Position numbers and translations under genes: made by a program. From Paramacrobiotus metropolitanus (taxonomy: Eukaryota > Tardigrada > Eutardigrada > Parachela > Macrobiotidae), in assembly GCF_019649055.1 (NCBI RefSeq), contig NW_026570580.1:1-38102 (forward strand): a stretch of DNA of 38,102 nt, written 5' to 3'. Shown piece by piece: positions 21,471 to 31,736 of the stretch. Position 1 is the stretch's first letter. Every line of letters begins with the position of its first letter. Below the pieces are notes generated by a model. It did no database searches, was not told where the DNA came from, and saw nothing but the letters and a program-made list of their open reading frames with translations.

Positions 21471-23018
21471 ACCGCACCGTTTAGGACAACTAATACGATA
21501 TATACGAGTAATAATACTGTGAGCTATTGATGATTGTCACGAACTCATACTTATTGTCGTGAATCTCTCGCTAAACTAAATACAACTAAAGATCAATAAT
21601 ACGACATGCTGGCACATGGTGCCATACATACGAAATGACTCACTCAGTACTTTTGTGGCAGATGAAGGAGTACGGATAGGAATAACCTCGCGTTTCAGTT
21701 TTTGCCAGGAGAAACAGCCCATAACTGCATAGCATATGGAAAACTAGAGGAAATGAATCACCATCCCGGTTTGTCTTGCAATAAATCAAACCAAGGGATC
21801 ATGGGCAAAGAACAGGAAAATGAGCAACATCACGAAAAACTGCTACGAGAGTGTGGGTCACCCTTGTCAGCTGGAACCGAGACCCGTCGTTTGATCCACC
21901 GAATGAATGCCGAAGAGGTTGGTGTTTTATAGAGTACTTGTTGTTAGCACATTGTTTCTAACCAAAAGTCGATGAGAAGAAACTGCGCAGCACGACAGCT
22001 GGAGTTGTGCCGCGGTTTACTGTATTATGGCTGCTTCAGTGTGAAGGATGTTGCCCGGGACGGGACGAAGATCGGGTACATGTACCGGATGTTTTACTTC
22101 CACGCTACCGCAATTAATTTTTACATCGTCGCTGTGCATTTACATTCTTTAGGACCATCCATAAAGTTTAATTACCTGCGTCACCTATCTCTGCTATGTC
22201 ACCAGTACAAGGATCACGGCATGAGAAACGAAAATATTGAATGATTCTGAATCTCAAATTTGATTTTAATTTAAAAAACATCGGAGTCGTCTATAGTAGA
22301 AATGCGGCTTGAATCGGGTATGTGAAGACAAAGGGCAGGCATGCAGCGCTGGCTGCGCCTTACAGCCGCACTCACGTGGACTGCTTCTACGACTCCTATT
22401 ACGTTCATTCATAGCCATATTCGACTTATGTAAAAGTCATAATTCTTGTCAGATCAATAACGAGCATGGAAAGCATAAAAAACTAATAAGACGATGTGCA
22501 TCCGTTTTGAAAAACTCCACACGGCTGATAAGCAGCAGGACCTGAGCAGGTCGTGTCACATCTTTGAGCACTTTGTTACAACTGGATGCTTTTGACGAAA
22601 ACATGCCGAAAAGTACTGAATTTTTATACAGCAGATTCCAGCGGCTGCCGCTACCAGAGATTTATCTCTTATATACCTTGCTCCTACATAAGCCTTCGTG
22701 ACTAATATTGATCATGACTAATATTAATCGTGGCTATATCTAGCCGTTTACTATTTTAATACGTTGCCGTATAAGCCAGCAGCTGATTTCATCCAAATTC
22801 TGAGGCAACACTCGACGGTAGTTAATCAATGATTTTATTTTGAACAGTCTCCACAAAAGACGCTGGCCAGAAGGAAAGTCTTCGTTCCATCACTTATGAA
22901 ATTAATAATATCATCATTCAGAAATTATCTACAAAGTGGATAATGAGGAACCGCGGCATCACATTTACAATGCACAACGTGCGTACATTGAGGAGACCTA
23001 AGAACACCTGTCATTTGT

Positions 23019-23465
23019 TTAACCGAGGACATTTGCAGCCAAGCAGGTATTGCAGACGGAGATGGGTGGGCAGATGTTGGCGTTGATGGGCGCTTGCACA
23101 CCGGCTCCGTTGAGGGCGTTGATCGGCACCAGACTGAGGAGCCCGCCGCCACCGCTGTTGCCGCCGCTGACCACCTGGGTGTTCGAGTTACCGTTGTTCT
23201 GGCACTGTGCCATACCTGTAAACCGGGAAGCAATTCAGATTAATTATTTTTCAACGGTGATCGTGACAAAAAATAACATTACTGTTTATGTGTTAACACA
23301 AAGGGACGTCGTTAATATGTTTAGAAAACGCCGATGACACTTACCGCACATGGCGTGCTGTTCGGCCGTGCAGCCGGCCGAGCCACCGGTCATTTGTCGG
23401 CGTACACGCAGGACGTTGGCGCTGGCGCAGGCCACCAGGAGAAGGGTCATCAGGATGCACTTCAT
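23019..23465 (-). CDS. Small secreted Cys-containing protein, copy 2
   Basis: Exons 23465-23345 and 23215-23019 on the minus strand, with a 129-nt intron in the same phase 1 position as copy 1. The product is again 105 residues and differs by very few substitutions (for example NSN in place of NWN early in exon 2). Signal peptide, Cys positions and the C-terminal CNTCLAANVLG are unchanged. The frame is open upstream of the ATG as well, but the copy 1 comparison and the TATA position favour the start used here. It lies on the same strand as copy 1 in a tandem duplication; the introns have diverged slightly more than the exons, consistent with selection on the protein. Confidence 0.8.
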
Positions 23466-23565
23466 GGTTGCGGATAAAGAAGAAGAAAAGACGCGTGTTT
23501 TGCAGTGAAAACAGACTTTCAAGATAGAAGTTGACTGCCCTAAATACTGGTGAGCGTCTCGGCGG

Positions 23566-23572
23566 TTTTATA
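23566..23572 (-). promoter_or_regulatory. TATA box of secreted gene copy 2
   Basis: TATAAAACCGCCGAG on the minus strand, about 100 nt before the ATG, matching copy 1. Confidence 0.6.
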
Positions 23573-24065
23573 GTGGCGGAATCGGCACCGGTGTTGGTGC
23601 GACGCTATTCTGGGGATATGCCAGCGGATGTGTTTCTCGCGGTCGTTTGGGAGAAGTGACGAGGCTGTTCGCGGGAAAATACTGATGTTGATTGGTGGCA
23701 TCGCAGTGTTCGCCTTTTGCTGTGGTGCCGTCGTAGCAGCGACGGTGGGCGTTCTACTGATTGTTAGTACAGCTGTATGAGTATCACGAGCAGCGCCCGC
23801 GGCTGGGTTTGTGCCCACTTAACTGCGCACTGATGACCAAGCGGATTACCAAAAGTAATATCCGGCCGCAGCCTGCCACCTGCCGGACATCGCACACGTT
23901 GCTCAGAACATAGAACAGTGTGTGTGCAGTTTTCCGTACACCAAACTCTGTGGTGGCATAGGTGCCATTTCATCTAGCGGCTATTGAATCCTATGTATTA
24001 GTTATTACCATCGTACCTGGTATCTAGTGCCTCCATGTGTCTCATGATTCATGTGCGACGGCCCG

Positions 24066-24100
24066 CGGCTGGGTTTGTGCCCACAGTGGGCACACAGCCG
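24066..24100. promoter_or_regulatory. Decayed copy of the 39-bp palindrome
   Basis: Core GTGCCCACAGTGGGCAC intact, left arm CGGCTGGG intact, right arm shortened by an indel (CACACAGCCG). It is the counterpart of 20104-20142. Confidence 0.45.
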
Positions 24101-24409
24101 ACGCGGGTAGTTTTTGCAGCTGCTTCGCAAGCTCGTACGGTTAGAGAAATTAGTTTTTAGCGTGGGAAAATCCAGAGCAATAGACCAGGTGACCGAAATA
24201 ACAACGGCAAAGCCGATGCACACTGAACTCAGAAACAGCCGCAGACAGGTGTCTCGTTTAAGCATGACTGGCTGCATGACTGCAGCGCGGCCAGATCACG
24301 CTGGAGAATTCATTCACGCAGTAACTGATGTCTGTATGGCTCAGAAAGTGCTACGGTTCGTTACTTCGAGGTGTTACCCTATCAAGGTCCTAACGTTCGT
24401 TCTACCGTC

Positions 24410-25800
24410 GGAAATTTTCCAGGGGTCGTTTTTACCGTTGTATTTGGACCGCAGTCGGCCAAAAATGTAAAAAGTGCAACTGTAATACTGTAGAGAACCG
24501 TACAACAATGGTCATTACCATCGCGTTTCGAATGACCTTTGGCGTTGAGCATTATACCACAGCATGCCGCCCTAGGAATTCGACGACCCGTTACCATATC
24601 GTACGACCTGCTGATGCACTGCCGCGCTGAGAAGCGGTTGTACTTTCTGCTGCTAAAATACTGCAAAAATTAATTTTCATAGTTCAAGGAAATGCCGGTT
24701 TGGTCAGAATCCTAGGTTTGGTGTCTTATAGCTGTGCTGCTGTGCATCACAATGCAGCTGGATTCAAAGCATTCGTAATTATCTTAGTGTGTGAAGACAG
24801 CCTTCACTGACAGTAAAGTAACTGCGAGATATGACAAAAGCCCTCAGGACTAACACGGTCTCAACTAGGACCTCCTAAAGCTATTTATTAATTAATAATA
24901 ATCTTTGCTCGCGTTTGTAAATCCGTTCTGCTGTGGCTGTTGTTGGGAGGCAAAAACGGTACTTTATTTGCTCGAGTTTAGGGGACATTATATTCCCCTG
25001 ACCGCTCTAGAAATCGGTTTATTTGATGCCAGATTTCCCTGGGCATCAAATAAAGATAACCCGGGCCGCGGTATGTGGCGGAGCTGCCTCCGGGCGCACA
25101 TCAAAGCGACGGGCAGAGCAATTATTTTTGTTGAAAAATGATATACTGGACGGCAAAAAAGCGATGCGCTGCGGAAACCATGAAAGAGAATGTTTTTGCA
25201 AATTTATCTACATGTTTATACGAAACTTAAACGATTAGACCGACCATTCCCGGTGAAATAACGACCTACACACAGTTTTCAATCGTTTTTACAGGATTGT
25301 ATATTGGGATTAAAATAATCTTGGCGTATGACGTGTCAGTTAAGACCCGGAAAATGGTGAACTGCATTCCACACCAAAACAGTGCATGAAAAACAATTTG
25401 TGAAATGTTAGTTCCAGTAACATCGATAACTGCCGACTGCACGATAGCAAAATAATGGGAGATTAATATCTCTCCTCCTTCTTTTGTTTCATGGTATGTA
25501 GCGCAGGCCTGATAGCGCATACTGCAGGACCAAGTTCATTATCTTTTGATCAGTGACGGCAGTCTTAATTATTGCGAGTGCCCCCGCTGCCTCGTCCAGT
25601 GAATCGGTGCCACTATTTACTTGTCGTACTCTTATGGTCAGTGCCTCAGTTGTTGGCTCATAGCTCAGCAGCCTGAGTACAACAGGAAATCAGAGTAATA
25701 CTTGTAATGTAGCACCAGACAGACTGTTTCAAAAGATTATTTTCTTCTCTTCAGTTCTACCGTAGACTAGCTGAACTTGCCTGCTCTGTATTGGCCCGCG
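24410..25800. other. Intergenic, nothing supported
   Basis: Short frames exist in both directions without domains, splice partners or conservation in the duplicate. No gene is called. Confidence 0.45.
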
Positions 25801-25805
25801 CACAA

Positions 25806-26140
25806 GCTCTGACTCTGATTCAGACTCTGACCGCTCAAACTCTGACTCTGACTACTCAAACTCTGACTCTGACTGAATAACCTAAGAATAACCTAAGAAA
25901 CCTCAGAAACCTAAGAAACCTAAGAAACCTAAGAAACCTCAGAAACCTCAGAAACCTCAGAAACCTAAGAAACCTAAGAAACCTAAGAAACATATTAAGA
26001 AACCTAAGAAACCTTCAGAGTCAGAGCCAGACTTTGAGCGGTCAGAGTCAGACTTTGAGTAGTCAGAGTCAGAGTTTGAGTGGTCAGAATCAGACTTTGA
26101 GTAGTCAGAGTCAGAGTTTGAGTGGTCAAGAATCAGAGTC
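25806..26140. repeat. Minisatellite between inverted repeat arms
   Basis: The left arm (about 25806-25875) is a run of CTCTGACTCTGACTACTCAAA-type units. The right arm (about 26017-26140) is the same unit in reverse complement (CAGAGTCAGAGTTTGAGTGG). The centre (about 25880-26015) is a 9-bp tandem array of AGAAACCTA/AGAAACCTC, roughly 14 copies, i.e. TAGGTTTCT on the other strand. A plus-strand frame through the right arm would encode Ser/Gln repeats but lacks an ATG. Confidence 0.75.
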
Positions 26141-26469
26141 AGAGTTGGAGTATAGGCCCTCTGTATTGCCGCTCTGTCTGTTCAGCTGGACTACGGTTCT
26201 ACCCGGTCTACCGGTACGGCTGATGCCACGTGTTGCACGGGAGATCTGGCCAGCGCCAAGCGCCGCCAACGCAATAAAGGCCGAAGCCACCGATTTCAAA
26301 CACCACCGATTCTAGACAGAAGACATTCCGTAATAGTGTTAATAATTGTTTCGACTACACAGAAGGAATAAAACAATCGCAAAGTACGGGTGCTGCTTTC
26401 GAATTTTATTACCTATTTCTAGTTCTCTAGCTCAGTGTTACACTTTTTGCGGCGTTAATTCTGTGTAAC

Positions 26470-26902
26470 ATGTCAGCTTTCGAAAAAGCCATGCGCACCA
26501 CCGGAATACGAGCGTTTGATTGTTCCGACTCGCCATCTTTCTGTGAGATTTATCCTGGCAACGACATCTACCAGTGGAACGCGGTGGATGTGGAGAATGC
26601 CAAAGGACTTCTCGAGCGCGGTCTCGTCATCGACACCGTCCCCGGCGGTTTGCTCGTGGATTTCGGTGTGGCCGGCCGTTGCTCGGAGTTCGTTGAACAC
26701 AAGAAAGCGTTGCACTGCCTCAGTTCGCAGCAGAAGCGCTTCGCCCCTGCCGAAGATTGGGAAAAGGAGTATAAAGGGACGTCACGTCGGCCAGGGTACC
26801 CCTGCACCCGTGGGCAGCTTTGAACATGAGGCCCTCGCACGAACGGCGGCCGACCGCCCATGGACGTGGTGCCCGGCGGTGTTCCTGGTAGGCCGCGAGT
26901 AG
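26470..26902 (+). pseudogene. Truncated paralogue of the 13.6-kb gene, exon 1
   Basis: ATG 26470 opens a frame of 117 codons that aligns with residues 1-90 of the 13.6-kb product ('IYQWNAVDVENAKGLLERG', 'GGLLVDFGVAGRC', 'HCLSSQQKRFAP'). The frame shifts near 26780, and the homologous continuation ('ARTAADRPWTWCPAVFL') appears in another frame before a TAG at about 26900. Everything after that part of exon 1 is missing. The intact start carries 8-9 more residues than the 13.6-kb copy ('SAFEKAMRTTG'), so the start of the intact gene may be slightly altered. This is a broken duplicate, still well conserved where present. Confidence 0.75.
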
Positions 26903-27407
26903 TAAACGGCGTCCCGCAAAGGGATTTTGAATTCCAGTTCCTTACTGGACTTCCGGACTGCAGTTTATGACATCATAATAATATTAAAAACATTAATAAA
27001 ATTAATACAAAAAAAAAGCTAATTTAATTAAATAAAATTAAAATAATTCAGGGTATATGTCAATGAAACGGACAGAAATTTTCCTGGTAAAAAAAACTCC
27101 AGATACTAAAACTCTGTTCTACTCAATCGCACAAAGTGCCAAAAATTCTCCGTTGCTATTCACAACTTTTAATAATAAAATATTTAAAATAAAAAAAGCC
27201 AAGTAATTCACTCACACTGACATCCCTATCATTGAATTCTCAAAAAGCGCAACACCGGAAACAGCTGTATGTGTTTTTCGTCCAACATTAGTATAAACGA
27301 GATCAAACATTGGTGCCCAGATCAAAGTAAGGCTTAAAGGCTAAAATACCAACACAAAAAATTTGACCGTGATAGGAAACATAGCGACTGCTGAGAATCA
27401 TCGGAAT
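26903..27407. other. AT-rich intergenic sequence
   Basis: No gene, RNA or repeat structure is supported. A/T-rich runs dominate. Confidence 0.5.
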
Positions 27408-28082
27408 ATGGCCTCTAAGCCCCGTCAGAGTCAGTATCGCTTTCCCAAGCGATCTGTTTCCGGGTAAGTTAGAGCACTAAATAAACAAAAAATCGTGAAC
27501 AAATCATAAACAACGCGAACCCTAGTGCACTTATAAATAGGATTTACGTGGAAAACCGCACCACAATATCAGTAAATTAACAGCTACCAATCCCACGAAA
27601 TTCCTTCACATAAAACAGCGAAGTCAACATTACAGCAATACTTCACATAACAAAACGGATCAGAAAATTATCTACAACGAACGCAACGAATCAGAATTTA
27701 CAGGTTAAAAGCTAAATGAATAGAATAGTACATATTGCATATAATCGAAATGTACAACATTACCAGAGATAATTTCGTAACGAAAATTAGTAAAACAACA
27801 AATAAAAGGCGTTTCCAATAAAAAATATAAAAACATGAAAAGATTATCATAAATTAACATACAAAATATCACAGACAAAATATTACATACAAAATACATA
27901 CAAAATATTATTAATTTCAAATTATATACACTGACAAGAGTACCAAAGGATTACAGCTGTGTACCTGCAGATCGTCCTGGGATTCCTGTCGGAGTCGAAG
28001 ATGGTGGCCGTGTTACCCGTTCTTTAGATTGATGCCCAGACCGCCGGCCCGCGTTAACAAGAGGAAGACGAAGCGGTCCTAG
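27408..28082 (+). CDS. Two-exon small basic protein
   Basis: Exon 1 (27408-27463, ATG in the context GAATATGGCC) ends GG|GTAAGT in phase 2. Exon 2 (27971-28082) follows a GTACCTGCAG acceptor, supplies the missing base and ends at TAG. AATAAA sits 55 nt downstream (28135-28140). The product is about 55 residues, very rich in Arg, Lys, Trp and Pro ('PRQSQYRFPKRSVSG', 'SCRSRRWWPCYPFFR', 'RVNKRKTKRS'). Such a peptide could bind DNA or RNA. It lies about 3 kb from the polymerase gene block; several double-stranded DNA viruses carry short basic core peptides, but homology is not shown. The evidence is splice phase plus the polyadenylation signal, without a known family. Confidence 0.4.
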
Positions 28083-28134
28083 TCTTCGCGTGAGAAACGG
28101 TCGATCGCGGTCTTCATTCAGGCAGAGAAAACTG

Positions 28135-28140
28135 AATAAA
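28135..28140 (+). terminator. Polyadenylation signal for the basic protein gene
   Basis: AATAAA 55 nt after the stop codon of the gene ending at 28082. Confidence 0.4.
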
Positions 28141-28330
28141 ATTATTGGACGACAAGTGGTGGTACTGTAGTAATTATTTTATTACACAACTATGTAGTTT
28201 TACCCATTTATTAGCGTTTGATAGCATATGTGACACAATTATATGTCAAAAAAATTCACGGAAAAATTGAATAAAGTTCAATAAAGCTAAATGACTTCTT
28301 TGACGCGCACATTAGTCTTACCTAAAATTT

Positions 28331-28786
28331 TTGCATAATAACGGGCAAAATCGGTCCGTCGAAATATTCTCGTACTCTTCATCATCCTGTGAGTCTGCCA
28401 GTCCAACGTCTCCCGTTTTTCTCCCGTCTACCGTCGCTTTCAGCGTGGCCTATCCAAAATCCTCTTCGGGTACCCGTCGTCTCTGCTCTATCGTAATTCC
28501 CCATCGTCCGCTGTTGGCCCATAAATTCCACAGCACCGCGTCCATTACAGGCCCTCCGCAGCTGGCTTCTGCCATTCCTCGGTCCCCCCTCTCCCCCGCC
28601 CCCCGTGCGCTGCCCTGCTCGCTCACTTTTCTGCTTCTCTTGGTACTCAACTGCCCCCCCTCACCCCCCCGCGCTGCGCTGCACCTGTGTGGTGTACTGC
28701 TAGCTATAGCGCCCCTGTTTGTACCGTTACCTATATGCGCTGCAAAACCACACTGCGTACGATTATCGTCTGAGAATTTTATTTAG
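28331..28786. other. C-rich stretch open on both strands
   Basis: The plus strand has a Pro/Ser/Leu-rich frame of 151 codons. The minus strand has a Gly/Arg-rich open frame over about 28390-28690 (GQRTGGGGEGG-type) and another containing 'MDAVLWNLWANSGRWG'. G/C runs make all frames open, so coding is undecided. If real, an RG-rich minus-strand exon seems at least as likely as the plus-strand protein. Confidence 0.25.
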
Positions 28787-28923
28787 TTATTTACCGTCGT
28801 ATTAAAGGAATTGCCACAAAATCACAAGTACACAGTTTACAAGTAACAAATTACTAGAAATTCCTTGCCATCCTATTTCATTTACCTAGTTTAATTTGGC
28901 TAGGCAAAAAACACTGGATATTG

Positions 28924-29224
28924 TCAAAATTGTTTTTTATGGTAAAGATCGTCGTCCAAGTCGGCCTTCCATTTGGCCGCCTGCTTCATTTCTTCATGCA
29001 TCTGGGGCGTAATTTTAGAGGCAAAAAATGCCAATGGCACTAAAAAATGATTAAATTACCTAAAAGCTATAGAAATTAATAACAGCACTTACAATTTGCC
29101 TGCTGAGCGCTGCGACGCAAAAACGCGATGGTGTCCGCATCCAGATTCAATCTGCGGATTTCTTCTGAAGGTCGCTGTCCTCCGGAATGGTGGATGAAAT
29201 CTCGTTGCTTTGCTGGCTGGCCAT
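28924..29224 (-). pseudogene. Two-exon small protein with a probable frameshift
   Basis: Exon 2 (29039-28924) begins after a TTTTTTAG acceptor and encodes a charged helical tail ('ITPQMHEEMKQAAKWK', 'DLDDDLYHKKQF') ending in TGA. Exon 1 ends at 29093 with AATT|GTAAGT, phase 1, which matches exon 2 across a 53-nt intron. Its last codons read 'EEIRRLNLDADTIAFLRRS'. The plausible start is the ATG at 29224 (AACAACATGGCC), but that frame ('SQQSNEISSTIPEDSD') is one base out of register and hits TGA. A single-base indel near 29150-29165, or an upstream exon without that ATG, would reconcile them. The protein would be about 80 residues, acidic and helical. Family unknown. Confidence 0.45.
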
Positions 29225-29289
29225 GTTGTTGGAAATCTTGAAGTTGCAGACTGGAGATGACTGACTGAATTCATTCTCACTAGCACAGA

Positions 29290-30386
29290 CTTATGAGCTA
29301 GAAAAATCTTTAACTGTCAACACGATGGAACGTGATGTTCCATCACTTTCTATTGAACAATCGCATTGGAATGCATACGTTTTCGATTGCGATTCTCCTA
29401 AAATACAATATCTCTAATTTTACGCTTAAACGTTAGAAAATTTAGCAGGTACCTATAAATATGAGTTGTATGTATTTGTAAATGAAGTGTAATGGTGATG
29501 TTTGTGATTTGGCTGGCCGTGCTATTGTGATATCATTTCCTTGTTTGGCGCGTCTGTTGAGCGTGTGTGCGTGTACATCTGTGGCCAGAAAAGTTCCTGG
29601 CGGCACTACGCACATTTTTTCCGCACGAACTCTACCGTAAGTTCCTTGTCTAATTACTATTTACTAATTAACTTTTCTGACCTAATACTTCGAAGGCTTA
29701 CACTGAATACTAATTGTTTTGTTGTACTCGAGCAGAATTAGGATTTTGTAATCCAGTAAACAGTTTCGGGACTTAAAAGTTTGCCCTGGCTCTTTCGGAA
29801 AATTTTCAACACTGATCTAGACGAAATTTTTCTTTCTGCCTAAAAAATCAATTTTTAATCTTTTTGCTCTCTGTTTCATACTGTAAGACTTATTAATTAT
29901 TATTGAATATTATATTATAGCTACTTTATGAGTCCGAATGCAATTAATGACTGAAATTAATTATTTACAGGTTATTACCTGCGGGATAGCGATACTATTA
30001 GGAACACCATCTAACCACACACACAGCATTGCGTGAACGTCTACGACGGTACAATTTACTATTCGGAACCAAATTATTCTGTGTTCCTAGCATAATATTA
30101 ATATTGTTACATCCTAATTATTGCTATACCATTTTTACCGCAATTTATTTTAATATCATTAAAATGTCTTAATTGCAGATAATTTACCACAATTACAACG
30201 GACTACGACCATTTCAAGCGCCAAAGTAAATTTCACCTTAAATAATCGTTTGTAAAATATCTGAATAATTTAATATAATTTTAATGTATTATAGCAATTG
30301 ATCAGTTATATCTGCTGTAATTATAAGTGTAAGCATTTGCAGGCTGACATCACGACTGTGCTAGCATCATCACAACGCAAGTCCAT
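29290..30386. other. AT-rich region without a supported gene
   Basis: Several acceptor-like sites (TTTACAG at 29970, TTGCAG at 30341) precede the small gene at 30387 and may belong to its untranslated exons. Nothing else is supported. Confidence 0.35.
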
Positions 30387-30798
30387 ATGGCTGAGCAGGA
30401 GCAAAGGTCAAAGCGGAAAATGGAACCAACAGAGTAAGCTGATTTCGTAAAAATATTCAGTGAAGCAAAAAGGTTTTTTGAAGCATAATTTATACTTTTC
30501 TCGATAATCGATTCCGGTTTTCAAAATTTATAAGTATAATGCTGCTACTGAATAATATTCAATCTGCTGTACAACCAAATCAACCAAGTCTTGTATCTTT
30601 TTACCTTGATTTTATTTGAAGTGTAAGCAAAATAAAAATACAGTAAAATCAAAATTATTTTATAGTTCAAAGACATCGATACTATTTAAGTCATCAATTA
30701 GCCGAATCACCAGTGATGTAGTGCCAGAGTTATTTGCAAAAATGGAGCAGCAGAGAAAACACAAGCCAGTTTCACAGCGCTTGCTGCGGCTTGTATAA
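30387..30798 (+). CDS. Two-exon small basic protein (59 residues)
   Basis: Exon 1 (30387-30433) starts ATGGCTGAGCAGG and ends ACAGA|GTAAGC in phase 2. Exon 2 (30666-30798) begins after TTTTATAG, supplies the third base and runs to TAA. The product is hydrophilic, rich in Lys, Arg, Ser and Gln ('EQRSKRKMEPT', 'LFAKMEQQRKHKPVSQR'), and contains no known domain. A TTGCAG acceptor 46 nt upstream of the ATG suggests a 5' untranslated exon. It lies just beyond the 3' end of the DNA polymerase gene, on the opposite strand. It may be an accessory gene of the same element. Confidence 0.45.
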
Positions 30799-30870
30799 TT
30801 ATTCTGGTAATAATAATTTTAGTAGGCGATATTATTCTGCCTATCGCAATAGCGATGATACAGCAACAAC

Positions 30871-30996
30871 AACAGCAGCAGCAAGTGCTTAATAATAATC
30901 AATCAGGAACGTTATTTTCGTCGACGTACCCGAATGGGAGCGTCGTCAAGTCTGGCAGTATCCTTCGTTTATCATAGGTAAGCTTAAAGCGCTTTA
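30871..30996 (+). other. Short poly-Q open frame (about 40 codons)
   Basis: ATG followed by seven consecutive Gln codons (CAA/CAG), then an Asn/Ser-rich part, ending TAG just before a GTAAGC. It could be an alternative last exon of the preceding gene. The support is thin. Confidence 0.2.
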
Positions 30997-31397
30997 CTGG
31001 TCCACAGCATCAATTTCAAGGGTCCGTTTATTACGCCGTATCACGGAAGAATACCGTAAGGTACACTTGAGGTCCAGGGTCGTCCAGAGTGAAGTGAAAG
31101 TATTTAAATTAAGTGTTTTTTGATAGTTCGATTGAGTGTAAAACCTTTAACTTTGCAGACATGCTTTCCTTTGTTCGTCACATAAGCATAAGATTTAGGA
31201 GCACAGATGGTGACCTCTGTGATGAATTCACCATCATTTAATCTGTTTGTCAAGTCCCCATGTAGTTTCCCAATGGAACTTCCGGATCTCCTTGCCGATG
31301 AATCCACATTAAGGAATCAGTATCAAAATATATCAGGTTACGTCCAACTTGGGCCATATAATTGTATAAGTGAAGGCGGGCATGGGCAGTCGTGAAC

Positions 31398-31460
31398 CTA
31401 ATTTCCAACCAATAAACATTTTTGAGAAAAACGTATTTATTATATTTAATTTGCACTTAC
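31398..31460 (-). other. 63-nt intron in the polymerase gene
   Basis: On the minus strand GTAAGTGCAAA...GGAAATTAG. Phase 2 on both sides, landing exactly at the start of the conserved 'TTAHARL' segment. Confidence 0.7.
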
Positions 31461-31660
31461 GCCGCAAGGATAACATTAGTCTTTGGGTTAACTGGAATAA
31501 AGTCTTCCTTGGACTTGTAAGCAACTTGAATTACGGTGTCACTGAAGAATTCGATATTGTGAATTTCCAACGCATCATTTAATAAAAGTTCATAAAAATC
31601 TTTGGGCTCGAAATAAACTGTAGACAATCTGTCCTCGCGCATCCCGAGTCGACCCAAAAA

Positions 31661-31736
31661 CTATAAAGAGAATAGAAACATTAAGCAATTTCAACTAATG
31701 TATCCCTAAGGAAATTGAAGACTTACTTGTTTAAAA
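31661..31736 (-). other. 76-nt intron in the polymerase gene
   Basis: On the minus strand CAA|GTAAGTCTTC...CTCTTTATAG. It splits the conserved 'GLRALAKLFFKQ' / 'LGRLGMRE' part of the polymerase domain at the expected place. Confidence 0.65.

Larger units (their letters stand above)
19260..22690. other. Duplicated spacer and insert, no supported gene
   Basis: The long minus-strand frame here (19218-19736) includes the promoter, is not preserved in the duplicate, and has no domain, so I do not call it. The region contains the repeated GGCTGGG/GTGCCCAC elements, the second copy of the 12.6-kb repeat, and two inverted CACC-rich arrays. Confidence 0.45.
21880..24400. repeat. Segmental duplication, right copy
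   Basis: Counterpart of 17200-20400, with the same order of anchors. It differs by several indels and is shorter. Confidence 0.7.

Noticed and set aside
24905-25238. Overlapping frames of 71-78 codons
   Set aside because: They overlap in two frames, lack domains, start context and splice partners.
26034-26315. Ser/Gln repeat protein frame
   Set aside because: The frame is produced by the inverted minisatellite arm and starts with TTG, not ATG.
28331-28786. 151-codon Pro/Ser-rich plus-strand protein
   Set aside because: C-runs leave several frames open on both strands, and no splice or polyadenylation context favours this one; listed only as undecided.
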